DNA from: Azorinus chamasolen
Taxonomy: Eukaryota; Mollusca; Bivalvia; Cardiida; Solecurtidae
Direction: 5' to 3'
Length of the DNA stretch: 64,000 nucleotides
NCBI GenBank assembly: GCA_963576725.1
Contig: OY755242.1
Location: 62,562,324 to 62,626,323, forward strand
Of this stretch, positions 1-11,250 are shown in pieces. Both the position numbers and the translations under genes were made by a program. Every line of letters begins with the position of its first letter. Positions within the stretch are counted from its first letter, which is position 1. The notes below the pieces were generated by a model. It was given only the letters and a program-made list of their open reading frames with translations. It ran no database searches and was not told the origin of the DNA.

Positions 1-3000
1 TTTACATGACAATGTTGTAAGCGACATCGACGGTCACGATTATTTACCTGATACACCTAATGAGCGCATATCCCAAGACCGTGTGTGTAATTCTCGTGGA
101 AATCACTTATTAGACTTATGTAAGGCTACATCACTGAGAATAGCAAACGGTAGGCTAGGATATGATTGTGGCGTTGGTAAATATACATACCTGAGCAGGG
201 CTAGTTGTACTGTCATAGATTATTTATTGCTCCACGAACGCAATTTTTGTAGAGTTGACAGTTTCATGGTACATGATTTTAATGTTTTTAGTGACCATGC
301 ACCTATGTCATTTGTACTCTGTAGTAAGGTAAAGAGTGTGCCAGAATTATCACACATGGCCAGTACAATAAGGTGGGATAACGAATATAGAGATTTATTT
401 AGATACAAATTGATTACTTCTTTACCAATTTTTAACAGAATTATCAGCCGTGAATATTTTCAAAATACAGATATTGATGGTCTTATCGAAGATTTTTCGG
501 CTCAAATATTAGATATAGCTGAACCTTTATTTAAAAAAGATATTTATCTTCACAGACAGGGCTGTTTTCATAATGGGTGTGAATCGAAAAAGTGGTTTGA
601 CCAAGACTGTTATATAGCTAAACAAAACTACAAAGAAGCTTTATTACAGTTTAATAACGATAAATCTCAGGTAAATAGGTGGAATTTATGTAATGCAAAA
701 ATAAGTTATAAAAAGCTCACTCGGTTATATAAATACAAAAAATCTAGTGAACTTGAGAAGTTAAAACACTCTAAACCAAGAGACTTTTGGAAACATTTTT
801 CTTCTGGCAAAAATGAATCTTCCCGTAATATAAGTGTAAATGATTTTCATGATTATTTCCAGCAGATGTTTCATGACTTAAGTAAATCGGATGTACCGGA
901 AGCGGATGATTTTAATAATACACATAATTTCCAGGATAATAATTATACATGCCCTGAATTAGATGAATGTATAACAGTTGAGGAAGTAAATAACGCTATC
1001 AAAAAATTAAAGAAAAATAAAGCTTGTGCTCCGTCAGCTTTTTTAATAAATGATTTTTTTTTATAGAATCTGCAGATATTTTAGGGGGACACATAACATA
1101 TTTATTTAATATTGTATTTAATAAGGGATACTTTCCAAAACAGTGGTCATATGGTTATATTATCCCAATTCATAAAAAGGGTGATAAGAACAGTGTTTCT
1201 AATTACAGGGGTATTACACTTTTAAGCAATTTGGGTAAATTGTTTACAAGTATCTTAAACTCTAGGATAATGAAATTTTGTGAAAATGATAATGTTATAA
1301 CAGATGCACAGTTTGGCTTCAGAAAGGGTCGTTCGACTGTAGACGCAGTGTTTCTATTAAAAAATTTGATTGATATTACATTAAATAATAAAGGTAGGCT
1401 ATACTGTGCTTTTATTGATTTTAAAAAAGCCTTCGACTCAGTAAATCGAAACGCATTATGGTTAAAATTGCACGGTTTAGGATTTGATGGAAAGTTACTT
1501 AGAATAATACGTTCGATGTACGACACGGTTAAGACATGCGTGAAACATTGTAACACCTTCTCAGACTTTTTTGATATATCAGTAGGCTTGAGGCAAGGGG
1601 AGACAATTTCGCCGATTTTATTCGAACTTGTCGTAGAAGATATTGAAATATTTATGCAAAATAGAATAGACTGTGGCCTTTCACTATATGATTTGACTAT
1701 ACTTCTTTTATGTTTTGCGGATGATATGGTACTACTTGGTAATTCGATTGAAGACCTACAGCAAAATTTGGATAGTTTATCGGAATACTGTGATAAATGG
1801 GGTTTAGAAGTGAACGTTGAAAAGACAAAAATTATTACTTTTAGAAAACGCGCAAACATGAGGGAGAATGAAAATTGGGTGTATAAGAATATAAATATTG
1901 AAGTTGTGAATGATTTTAATTACTTAGGGGTTGTTTTTAATTACACGGGGTCTTTTATACTGCATAACCAGTTTATCCATGGTAAAGCACTTAAAGCTAT
2001 GAACGTTCTTTTGGCAAATATTAAAAAGTATGAACTAAATGTTAGAACATGTTTACAATTATTTGATGCTTTTGTTGGCTCAATTTTGAATTATTGTTAT
2101 AGGTATGGGGATATACTAAATCTAAACTACTTGAGAATATACATTTAAAGTTCTGCAAGTATACCTAGCTGTGTATGGTGAGCTAGGTAGGTATCCTTTG
2201 TATGTGAATAGGTATGTAAATATAATCAAATACTGGCTACAGGTACAGAGTTCAGAAAATATTGTTATAAAAAATGTTTATCAGAAAACATTAGAAGACT
2301 GTAAAATTGGTAAAAATAATTGGCTTAGTAATGTTAAGAAATTGTTATATGATTATGGTTTGATGTACGTATGGGATCAACCACATATTATTGGAAACCA
2401 AACTGTATTTTTGTCAGATTTTAAACAAAGAGTTAAAGATAATTTTATTCAAAAATGGGTTTCTGATATTCATAATAACAGCAAATTGTTATTATATAAA
2501 ATTACATTTTGAGATGGAAGATTATTTGATATTTATTACGAGTAAACAAAATAGATTCATACTAACAAAACTAAGAATTTCAGCACATTGTTTAAGAGTT
2601 GAAACAGGAAGATATGCTAGAGAAAGATTAGAAAGAAATAAAAGAATATGCATTTTTTTGTGATAAATGTGTAGTCGAAGACGAGTACCATTTTATTATG
2701 GAATGCCCGATGTATACTGAAATTAGGAGAAAGTTTCTTAAGAAATATTATATTACTAGACCTAATATATATAAATTTGTACAATTGTTTAATTCATCAA
2801 AAAGGAAAACTTACAATTTGAGTAAATATATCAATGAAGCGTATAAAATACGCAAATCTGTCCAATCCACATGACTTTATTCCATGCTCTAATTTAACCT
2901 TAACTAATTGTCATTTGTTTTAAGGAGATTTGTTGAACTTTAAAAAGGTATTATAAACGTATAAACGCGATTGTAATGTGTATTGCACTGTTTATGTTAC

Positions 3001-3106
3001 ACTTGTCTGTCACGTGTACCAATACTATTTACTGTTTGTATTGTAGTTATTGACATGATGATGAACTGTATACAGTTTAAGTCAATAAATATTATCTATC
3101 TATCAT
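1..3106 (+). mobile_element. 5'-truncated-by-window LINE copy including 3' UTR and simple-repeat tail
   Basis: The ORF2 pseudogene is followed by about 230 bp of AT-rich sequence. It ends in AATAAA (about 3083) and a short ATCTATCTATC tail near 3092-3103, the simple-repeat tail expected of a LINE. The 64-residue frame at 2983-3177 overlaps this 3' UTR and is not a gene. The 5' part lies outside the window, so target-site duplications cannot be judged. Confidence 0.85.
2..2873 (+). pseudogene. Broken ORF2 of a non-LTR retrotransposon (endonuclease, reverse transcriptase, C-terminal Cys/His motif)
   Basis: ORF2 of a LINE would nick target DNA and copy its RNA at the nick. The first frame is open from the window edge to 1066 and ends the APE-type endonuclease; the SDHAPM motif near 291-308 is its usual last block. 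RT follows in another frame (about 1060-2148), with the signatures YRGITLLS, AFIDFKKAFDSV, GLRQGE and FADDMVLL, the catalytic block. Further shifts near 2105, 2166, 2510 and 2655 lead to an ETGRYARERLERN stretch and a CxxC...HxxxxC motif (about 2659-2715). At least five frameshifts rule out function, and the N-terminus lies outside the window. The motif order is that of APE-encoding LINEs; I do not assign a clade. Confidence 0.93.
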
Positions 3107-4530
3107 ATATCAGCACTATTGATATTTATATACGATGCACTAATTACAAAAATGCCGTCAGATTAAGCTGCGGTTAAAACATTTAGTCCGGAAGTTTGAC
3201 AGCCAAACACAGAAACTACATTATATAAACGATCCGAAATAATCTCTTATTCTGCTTTTATTTTGCGAAATAGCAGGATGCTGAATTTACTGTCTACATC
3301 GATGTTCTTCCATAGCTTTAAACATGAAATTATTGCATGAAACCAGACCAAAATTCACTGATATGTATTACTCCTGATTTCGAGTAAATTGGCTATAGCA
3401 TCGTCTCTAGACCCAAGAACTACACTATTGAACATGTCTGTCTGCAAGACATTTAGCCTTTCTAAGACAGCAGATCCGACTTCTGTACCAATATACTTTT
3501 TACGTCAGTTCGAGTGTCATCCAAGTATGAACACCCGGAAAGACAGTGCTCTACATCGTCAGATGAAGATATTTTTATTGTTGTTGTTTTTGAAGTGATG
3601 ATTTATATTTATACTGTACCCAATTTGACGAAACCGGAGAATTGCGAAACAACTGCTTAATATGCCTATTTCGGAAACCTCGATTATCTTCGTCGCGTAC
3701 GTCTACTTTTGAAGGTTTCAAATTATTTGAATTTGTAACTATCTTGTCAGTGTCGAATTCATGTATTTTACTCATTTGTGAATGAACTATTCCGCTATAT
3801 CAAAGAGCAGCACTCATTATCATTGACTATCAATTTCATGAAAATGAAAAATTGGTAGAATATGAATCCGGAGAGAGATGAGACAGTAAAAGGGGATTGA
3901 AATTACAGTGGTAAAGACAAATGATATCTTTTCGAGCGTATGAATATATTGTTCACAACTAAATTCATTCATTCATCTACAAGAGTCCATAAACTAGAAC
4001 ACGACTGTTTGGGAGATATTGTCTATTTTTAGAATGTTGGATTTGGCATGATACTCATCTGTAGCAACTTAATAAGAATATTTGAGAATCTGTAAGAACT
4101 AAATTCAGTATATGATTTAGTAGTGACTTCATTGTGGCAATTTTCAGAACGGCGCGGTGAAACACTAAATATAAGGCTCACTACGACATGTTTATGAATA
4201 TTAATATGCATCCATGCTAAGATCGCGCATGCGCGAGTCGATTTTTTCTATGTTCTTAAAATAGCGACGACGGGAAGACCGAAGTGTAACCCTTGATCTA
4301 AACTTGCAGCATACAAAGCTAGAAAACAGAAAAAACCGAGCTATCTGCGTGGCCTGAAAGTAATCCAGGTATCTGATGAAACGTTTTCAGAGAGATGGGA
4401 AAACATGAAGAAGGGAGAAAAAATGTCTTCTCACATGGTATGGTGGTTTTTCAAATTGTAGAGTACCATTGACGTAGTCTAATCCGACATTCTATTTATA
4501 GTACAAGGTTGGATAAGTACAAGGTTGGAT
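3107..4530. other. Unassigned non-coding stretch
   Basis: AT-rich sequence with only short open frames (60-70 residues) that have no recognisable motif. Seen directly: no tandem repeat and no long hairpin. Part may be old repeat that I cannot name. Confidence 0.5.
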
Positions 4531-4770
4531 AAGTACTTTCGATCCCCCGCCGGACCAAGTCCTTCAGACGAAACTATAAACCGAGGTCCGATGTATCAGT
4601 GCTTTACACTGGGCATGTAAAAGAACCAGATAAACTCAGTAGATAATAAGAGCAGGGCATCGCGCCCGGGTTTCTCTGTATCCTCTCCCCTCTCTCTGGG
4701 GCGTCCAATTAGCCCATAGTGAGCAGAAACGGACGTAAGTCAACACACACAAACAAACAAACAAAAAACT
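4531..4770 (+). mobile_element. tRNA-type SINE (3' part) with CAAA-repeat tail
   Basis: TTCGATCCC near 4537 resembles a pol III B box (consensus GGTTCGATCCC). It is followed by a body with TCAGTGCTTTACACTGGGCA and GAGCAGGGCATCGCGCCCGG, then TTAGCCCATAGTGAGCAGAA and a CAAACAAACAAA tail. The same 3' segment recurs at 44631-44679, so it is a dispersed retroposon end. An A box is not clear upstream, so this copy may be 5'-truncated. SINE assignment is inference from the B-box-like motif, the tail and the recurrence. Confidence 0.7.
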
Positions 4771-4780
4771 TTCTATTTCG

Positions 4781-4794
4781 CCCCCCCCCCCCCC
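4781..4794 (+). repeat. Poly-C run
   Basis: Fourteen consecutive C residues just downstream of the SINE tail. A second run of 11 C lies at 24111-24121. Confidence 0.95.
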
Positions 4795-5330
4795 ATCTCA
4801 TGTTTTACAACTTTGCGATCAAACAAAGGGGTACATGTACGTCCAGTTCCTTTCATAAGAGTTTTTGAACAACATCTTAGTCAAAAGTAATCGTTCTCTC
4901 CTTTCTATGTTGCTTAGAGACTTTAAAGGAGTGACTATCTAGAATCTACAGTTCATTTTACAATGCAATGTTTTCCTGCCATAGAGGTCATTTTCACACA
5001 AGAACAATGGTTTTAATATTCAAACAAACCCCAGAAAAAGATTCGGTTAACAAAGCTGACCAAGATCAGACTTCTGTCTGCTTAGGGTAACATAAATATG
5101 TCTAACATGCTGCTTCAGCTTAAATTCATGGATCTGTTTACATTTGTAATAAACAAATATTTACTACATTCAGACAAATAAATTTATAAAACTATATTTG
5201 AAGATAATTAATACTGATCCTGTTGTTTATATTTTGTCTACATATTGTTTCTTATTAAATTATACTCATATTTCATACTTCTGGTTATATTATCACCAGC
5301 TATTATTAACAACGCTACCATAACAATGTC
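4795..5330. other. Unassigned non-coding stretch
   Basis: AT-rich sequence; I see no ORF, tandem array or hairpin. Confidence 0.5.
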
Positions 5331-5513
5331 GTAGGAGACGTCTGATTAGGGTCTGCTCTGTTTGCTTATAATATAATATAGATATGATTCTACAGTTTCT
5401 GCACTGGCCAAAATATATTGGACCCATGTGCTGTTATAACACTAAATCTAATTAATGTTAATGATGTCATTATTTCGTATAATATGATGCATATTCATAG
5501 AGTAAGGGGTTAA
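5331..5513. mobile_element. HP-A element, right half only
   Basis: Contains the outer hairpin arm ending GGTCTGCTCTGTTTGC, the conserved flank GATTCTACAGTTTCTG and the terminus AAGGGGTTAA. The left arm and left terminus are missing, so this is a solo half-element. Confidence 0.75.
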
Positions 5514-5748
5514 AGGACAAACTGCGTACACAAAGACCAGACATATGCTTAAGGAGCCCTATGTTAAAAGTCAGCACTGTTCGCCGAACTCATCAATGCC
5601 TATGGCGTATTCCAACAAATATTTTGTTTGCTGTGTCCCGTCCACGTGAAAAAAACGGATGGGTTCCAATAGAGTATCTGGACGAGTTTTCCGTAAATAA
5701 TGTGGAGATAAATGTGTTAATTATCGACAGTATCACAAAACACGCCAA

Positions 5749-5956
5749 TACAGTAAACACTCTCTAAACCAGACGTTACATTTAGTATAACTATCAGTCT
5801 AGAAGACAGGTGGCAGCTTAATGCAGATAAAAGTCATGCAGAAAGCTCCTCTAGGAGCTTTCTGTATGACGTTCACCCTTCATTAAGCAGCCACTTGTCT
5901 AAACGTATCTAAATTCTTCTCTTTTCTATAATTCAGGTTTAGAGGGTTTCGTTGTA
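5749..5956. mobile_element. HP-C element copy 1 (TA-flanked hairpin MITE)
   Basis: Starts TA-CAGTAAACACTCTCTAAAC and ends GTTTAGAGGGTTTCGTTG-TA, so it has inverted termini flanked by TA. A hairpin of about 91 nt (5807-5897) has arms CAGGTGGCAGCTTAATGCAG and the matching complement, with apex GCTCCTCTAGGAGC. TA plus CAGT termini are typical of Tc1/mariner-pogo non-autonomous elements (family knowledge). No transposase is present. It shares its right-hand TA with the next copy. Confidence 0.85.
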
Positions 5957-6135
5957 CAGTAAACCCTATCTAAACCGAACGTTAAAACTAGTATCAGTGT
6001 CGGTTTTCAGACAGGTTGCAGCTTAATGCAGATTGAAAGTTATGCAGAAATCTCTCCCTCTAGGAGTTTTATGCATTCATCTCGTCCTGCATAAAGGTAT
6101 CACCTGCTTGTGTAGACATCCTTGTTTATTCATTA
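5955..6135. mobile_element. HP-C element copy 2, abutting copy 1
   Basis: Begins TA-CAGTAAACCCTATCTAAAC directly at the TA that ends copy 1. It carries a more diverged hairpin (about 6009-6112) and lacks a clear right terminus. Confidence 0.75.
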
Positions 6136-6179
6136 TGCAGTCACTGTAGACATGTTCTACTGTGTTATTTATAACGATA

Positions 6180-6295
6180 CTTCTGACAATGACACCGAGA
6201 GATTACTGCATCGCAATGTTAATGCTTTATGTCACACTCTGAGATGAAGTAAGCTTCTCGGCAAGTATTGAGTAGATACTTGTTAGCTGTCTACT
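6180..6295. repeat. Q dispersed repeat, copy 1
   Basis: Contains GTTAATGCTTTATGTCACAC and CTCTGAGATGAAGTAAGC, closely matching 28225-28275. It shows that the segment is repeated in the window; function unknown. Confidence 0.6.
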
Positions 6296-6471
6296 CAGAA
6301 GAATACCAGCGAACTAACACAGACAATTTACTGAAACAAATTGGTTATGGATTTATATAGAAAGATAAAAAATTGTTTCAGGATTGGACTATTTCGATCC
6401 GTCCCAATTCTTAGTCATTGTTTAACATTGAAAACCTTTTGTGTGAATACGCAAATACCTTTGGAGGCAAG

Positions 6472-6680
6472 TACAGTAAAAATCTCGAAACTACGAAATT
6501 TTAGTAAGGGGACATTTATGTCTTTGTAGGCAGGTGGCTGCTTAATGCAGGATGAAAGTCATGCAGAAAGCTCATAGAGGAGCTTTCAGCATGCCTTTCA
6601 CCCTGCATTAAGCTGCCACCTGTGTTAGCGATCAATAATGGTACGTATTTGAGATTTCGTAGTATCAAGTTTTTACTGTA
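6472..6680. mobile_element. HP-C variant copy 3
   Basis: Termini are TA-CAGTAAAAATCTCGAAAC and its near complement ending TTTTTACTG-TA, different from copies 1 and 2. The internal hairpin (6531-6622) is the HP-C one, with arms CAGGTGGCTGCTTAATGCAG. The same hairpin in a different terminal frame suggests hairpin exchange between elements or deep divergence. Confidence 0.85.
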
Positions 6681-7199
6681 CATGCATATCGACGTCTCAA
6701 CAAGCTACACACTAATGTAATAAGGTATTTTGTATTTGAAATACACGTGGTAAAGTCATTAAAGTGTGCTTCAAACTAGGACATATAAGAAAATTTCTTT
6801 CAGCGAAATTGAATGCAAGCAATATGATAAAGATAAACCTTACTCCCGTTGTAAAATATAATGCCTGCTTGTGTGAACCTAGTGCAATGTGTAACTACTT
6901 TCGTTTCGAGTAAGCTTTGGATAAACTATTGATCGGATGTAAAACAAGGTGTATCGTAATGAGGCCCCGATTTATTCAGCTTCTCAGCATGAGCACAGCT
7001 GGTGGCAAATGTGAGTTAAGGGGTATTAAAGCGGACAATAGTCAACAGTTTTAACACACAAACTCCCAATAATTACACAAGTATTGCTTAATCCTTCACT
7101 TGACAGATATACCTTTTTCACACCACGCCACTCCACACCACATCACACACGCCTAGATGCACGAACAAACGCACACGTGCGCACGCATTTATGTTTGAT
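6681..7199. other. Unassigned non-coding stretch
   Basis: No ORF with a motif and no tandem array seen. Contains an ACAC/CGCAC-rich patch near 7120-7185. Confidence 0.5.
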
Positions 7200-7449
7200 T
7201 TAACCCTTTCCCTGTTCTATATTTAGTCAAAATTTCAATTCCTACTGAATATGCATGGATAAAATAGTCATAATGAAACATGGAAGGTGGAACACTGTAG
7301 CCATTTTAGAAACTAAACAAACAGATGTATCAAATTCCATCAGTAAACAGAGCAGACCCAGATCAGACGGCTCCTCTAGGAGCCGTCTGATCTGGGTCTA
7401 CTCTGTTTGCAAATGCGTGAAAACACGTATATATGAAGGAAAAGGTTAA
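7200..7449. mobile_element. HP-A element, near-complete copy with strong hairpin
   Basis: Runs from TTAACCCTTTCCCTG to AAGGTTAA (250 bp). The hairpin at 7342-7410 has 33-nt arms around GGCTCCTCTAGGAGCC and lies 39 bp from the right end, so it is placed asymmetrically. TTAA flanks plus CCC termini are the hallmark of piggyBac-type insertion (family knowledge); no transposase is encoded. The short frames across it are artefacts of the palindrome. Confidence 0.88.
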
Positions 7450-7889
7450 CCCTTTGCTCCAAAGATAATCCTTTCAACGCATTCCAAACCCTGCCGTCTC
7501 TGTTTGCAAATGTGTGAAAAGGAGTTTTTATGACGGAAAAGTTTAAAATAATAAATTCTTTCAAAGCAAATGTTCATTCACTATTTTATCAAAATGTTAA
7601 CATGTCTAAAGCTGTTTGAGACGATGGGTTTCTGGTCGTCTCTTCTGATTAATAAGCCATGAATTCGTCAACAGAGTATAACAAATGAAATAGTGTTCGC
7701 CAAGCCATTGCTTAGTTTTTTCAATACTAGAATCGAACATTTATCCGCAACTAATACCAGCTTACCTGTTAGAAGGAAGTCTTGCTTTTAATAGATCTGC
7801 ATTGAAGATAGTCTCACTGGAAATATAAATACATAAACAGACATTAGGAATTACAAAATAATATATTTGACCATTTACTACATAAATAC
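7450..7889. other. Remnant plus unassigned stretch
   Basis: A short HP-A-like scrap (CTCTGTTTGCAAATGTGTGA, about 7497-7516) is followed by AT-rich sequence with nothing I recognise. Confidence 0.5.
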
Positions 7890-8058
7890 GCATTTATAAA
7901 TACGCCTTTGCAAACAGAATATACCCAGATCAGGGTCGGCTCTGTTTGCTTATGACATAATGTAGGAATGATTTGGAGGTTTCTGTCATTGCCAAATACC
8001 CCTGTTTCCATGAACTATTATAACAATAAATGTAATTAATAGTCGTTATTTATCCTGA
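7890..8058. mobile_element. HP-A element, degraded, shortened hairpin
   Basis: The hairpin is reduced to 7910-7949 (GCAAACAG to CTCTGTTTGC, apex deleted), followed by the right flank of HP-A up to the J repeat at 8059. No right terminus. Confidence 0.7.
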
Positions 8059-8250
8059 AAATGGGAGCTCCTTCGAAAGCAAAAGTAGCAATGCAAAAAT
8101 AGAAAATTGCAAACTCGGTTGTATTGCATCTGTTCATGAGTAGTAGTTCATGCCCCCTAGCACCGGCTTAAGCAGTATTCAATTTTCAAAACTAATAACA
8201 TCAAAACTAATGATCCCGAAGGACCAGAAAATATAACAACATTATGTCAT
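8059..8250 (+). repeat. J dispersed repeat, partial copy
   Basis: Matches the 15.7-16.1 kb J unit: CTTCGAAAGC, GCCCCCTAGCACCGGCTTAA, CCCGAAGGACCAGAAAATAT. Coding potential absent. Confidence 0.75.
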
Positions 8251-8384
8251 ACAGTGTAATTTCTTATATGCATATTCACGGAGTACAGACATACATTTAT
8301 CATTGCATGTACTTTATTTATTACTATTGTATTAGTTGGCCTGTCAAAAAAGGCCATTAACTGATCGGTCACAGAAGCCTTAAC

Positions 8385-8475
8385 AAGCAGGATACTGTTT
8401 AATGCATGACATAAGTATACATAAAGCTCATACCGGTGTTTTGACCTGCTTAATGCTACCGCATGCCTAAGAGAC
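8385..8475. mobile_element. Degraded HP-C-like hairpin
   Basis: AAGCAGGATACTGTTTAATG and CTGCTTAATGCTACCGCATG are diverged HP-C-like arms around CATAAAGCTCATACC. Weak but patterned. Confidence 0.4.
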
Positions 8476-8520
8476 AAAACATATTTTAATGGCAGCTTAA
8501 CGTGTGTTTTACGGTATTTA

Positions 8521-8710
8521 GATAACAAGTATGTGTTCCCAAATGCTACACTCGTCATTTCTCCACAAAAAACCCTATACGTGGATCACTCTTTAGAATC
8601 GTCTCATAGAGACGATTCTAAAGTGTGGTTACAGTATAGGGTTTGGTGGAGAAATAAAGGAGTTATTCTTGAAAAAATTAAAGTTACGCATCTTATCTGG
8701 ATCGCTGTAT
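8521..8710. mobile_element. HP-E element, copy with complete hairpin
   Basis: The hairpin at about 8558-8656 pairs TCTTTAGAATCGTC with GACGATTCTAAAG around GTCTCATAGAGAC. Outer arms are ATTTCTCCAC...GGTGGAGAAAT, continuing rightward to TTACGCATCTTATCTGGA. Several copies share this order (9.2, 32.4, 35.3, 41.0, 56.2 and 56.7 kb). Confidence 0.82.
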
Positions 8711-8839
8711 AACGGTCTAGACTATTTTATTCATAGCGCGACATTACTACCATATGCAAACAACTTGAATCCGAGTAACCAACTCGCTGTCTCATCAGGA
8801 ACAAAGGTATTTGACACTCGGTCAGCAGGTTTTCAAAAC

Positions 8840-9086
8840 TTAACGCCTTCCCTTATGTTAACGCATTTTAAGGCATCTGCAAACAGAGTAGACCCAGATC
8901 AGACGGCTCCTATAGGAGCTGTCTGATCAGGGTCTGCTCTGTTTGCTTATTATGTAATATAGATTTGATTCTACAGCTTTTGCCTGAGGCAAAAATGTAC
9001 TGTGTTCATATGCCATTATAAAAAAAATCTTATTAATATTCATGACATCATTATTTCCTACATGAATATATCAGGAAAAGGGTTAA
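8840..9086. mobile_element. HP-A element, complete copy
   Basis: Spans TTAACGCCTTCCC to GGAAAAGGGTTAA (247 bp). The 68-nt hairpin at 8879-8946 has GGCTCCTATAGGAGCT at the apex and three mismatched positions in 34 pairs. The hairpin lies 39 bp from the left end. Confidence 0.88.
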
Positions 9087-9198
9087 ACAAAGTAAGTAGA
9101 CATTAAACAGACCCGATCTTGTGCAGACATTGTGCTTCCAGTATGATCATTTTAGAACATATTGTTTTAGTGTTAGTTATTGAACATATACATATACT

Positions 9199-9356
9199 AT
9201 GAGATAAGATGCGTAAATTAAAACATGTTTAAGAATAACCACTTTATTTCTCCACCAAAACCAATGTTGTGACCACTCTTTAGAATCCTTTCGAAGGAAG
9301 CGTTCTGCATGGCACTTTCACTGATTTGCATGTCTAGTTTAGAGGGGGTTTACTGT
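9199..9356. mobile_element. HP-E half joined to HP-C right end (chimera)
   Basis: 9199-9300 is one HP-E half (GATAAGATGCGTAAATTAA, TTTATTTCTCCACCAAAACC, CACTCTTTAGAATCC). Directly after it comes an HP-C right end, TCTAGTTTAGAGGGGGTTTA then CTGTA (about 9332-9356). The join suggests a rearranged or nested pair with loss of the other halves. Confidence 0.65.
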
Positions 9357-9729
9357 AGTTAAAAGTACAATAGTCCAAATTCTAGACGACATTATTGCTA
9401 ACAATCTTGATAGCGTGGTAAAGGTCAAAAGCTAGTAACATCTGTTTGCAGCATGGCTTTGAAAAGTAAAGTGCAAGATGTGCTTCATCTTCTCAGTATC
9501 AGCGAATAAAGTTGACGCTTAATCGATACGAGACATGTTGAAGTCAAACGGCTTCTTATCAAGTAGGGTTTCAATCCTATTTTATGACTCCTGGCATGAC
9601 CGAACGGTGTTTAACCATTTGAATGCTGATGGGTCAATGTGGAATGGTCAAGCATCGTTTAATGAAAATTTAATAGTCCAAACAGAATGAAAAAGATGTA
9701 ATTTGCCAGATGTTGAAAGACAAACAGTA

Positions 9730-9795
9730 CATACCTAATCAGAGTGCTCATCTAGGAACTCTCTGATCTTGATCTTCACTGTTGGCAAATGGTAG
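9730..9795. mobile_element. HP-I/HP-A-like hairpin remnant
   Basis: ATCAGAGTGCTCATCTAGGA and TCTCTGATCTTGATCTTCAC form a decayed hairpin, followed by GTTGGCAAATGG. Confidence 0.5.
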
Positions 9796-9988
9796 TAAAT
9801 ACTCTTTTCCCGCATTCAAAGGATAACACATTCCTTTTGAGTTGCACCTCGTTTAGTAATCGAATTTTTCTTGCATTGTTGACAAGCCTGTTTTACTTAC
9901 ATTTCATAAAAAACATGTTGCCTGAAGGATAACGTCTGAGAAAAAAGAATCGTCTTAAAGAAGGTGGATGTTTGATGTCATATATAGA
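9796..9988. other. Unassigned stretch
   Basis: Nothing recognised. Confidence 0.5.
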
Positions 9989-10132
9989 GGATCTTACATG
10001 AGTGTTCTTGATTATTGGATTTATTAAATGAGTCTTTTTAAAACGATAAAAAACGAGCTTTAGCGAGTTTTTTATCGTTTTAAAAAGACGAATTTAATAA
10101 ATCCAATAATCATGAACACGAATGCAAGATCC
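9989..10132. repeat. HP-H: 144-bp near-perfect palindrome
   Basis: Begins GGATCTTACATGAGTG and ends CAAGATCC. The arms pair across a short apex near 10061, with the core TTTTTAAAACGATAAAAAAC and its complement. Only a handful of mismatches over about 70 nt arms. A single copy in this window; no flanking TTAA or TA duplication is obvious. Could be a foldback element or a hairpin-RNA locus. Confidence 0.85.
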
Positions 10133-11250
10133 TATTTATAACATAACACACACAAATGTTATTTGCAGCCAATATTTCAGCAGTAACGTGGATTGTTATA
10201 AATTCTCCTTACATATAGAAATGATGAATGAAAGGTGTTATTAGGTTCGCTAGGTAACTGGGACAAAGTAGGTCCAAATTTTCCAACTTTATTTTTTACT
10301 TACTGTCATATCAACCAGGATCTAATTCAGACCTCTCTGGTATTCAATTTAACTGTGATAGTTTATGATACAAAAACATACAGAAACACGTCAAAATAAT
10401 TTTTGAGTTACAGTTTTGACATACATAGTTACAAACACGTCACATTATGACGTCATTGTACACAACATGTGTCTATGTAAAGCGCGCCATTTACATGAAG
10501 ACCTACATGTATATAGTCGCCAACACGTCCGACACTCACTGTCAATGGGATTCGAAATTCGCCTTCGTTTTGGTATATTAAGCCCTTCATTAGTGTTGTA
10601 TGTATACACATGGACATGGACATTTCCACCGAGAAAAAAAATCTCGATTCAAGTTCAGTGAAAATGTTTGAAATGGACAAAAGATTCAGTACGAACTGCT
10701 GCATAAAATGTGTTGGAACAGGAGGAAGATTTTCGCGATCAGCTGAGTTAGTGAGTATAGCATATTTGAAATATGTTTGTGCTGTGCTGGATTCAGATGA
10801 CTATTGTTGTTGATTGATGAGATATTTGTATGAGTAGAAATCTGCATAAACAAAAGGACATGCGGTGAAGAAAATGCAAAGTTGAGGAGGCATTTTAATT
10901 TAAATGTAGAATTGATTGTATGGGTCAGAGTAGCTGGTAGGTCTTTTTTGGCATACATTTTGTATATGATTCCTGACAGCGATTACAATTTGTATTATTT
11001 TATCGAAATTAAGGCGCAAGTGCCAACAATCATTTGCCATCTATCGTGACTCAATCGTGGACAGGTAGGTCGACCACCGTCCGCCAGTTTGTTTGTTTTG
11101 ACAGCGCGTATGAATCGTTCGAATGTCATTCGGTCGTTCGAATGTTATTCACTAGTGATTATATGCCCATGATTATCAAAAAATAAATGATAGTGTTACG
11201 TCACGCTGAAGCCACGTGTTATGTTATAAACGAGTATAGCCAATTGTTTT
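10133..11250. other. Unassigned stretch of about 1.1 kb
   Basis: Open frames on both strands at 10416-10958 (67-90 residues) overlap each other, show no domain or signal motif, and look like chance. I see no hairpin or tandem repeat. One of the few candidate single-copy stretches in the window. Confidence 0.5.

Noticed and set aside
83..1066. 327-residue ORF as an intact gene starting at 83
   Set aside because: The frame is open to the window edge and is an endonuclease fragment of a broken LINE.
8879..8946. HP-A hairpins as bacterial-type terminators or tRNA-like genes
   Set aside because: They sit at fixed positions within TTAA-flanked elements and occur in many copies; no tRNA arms or T-tracts.
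10416..10958. Cluster of overlapping 67-90 residue frames as a small gene
   Set aside because: Frames overlap on opposite strands, no motif, no consistent start or splice signals that I can defend.
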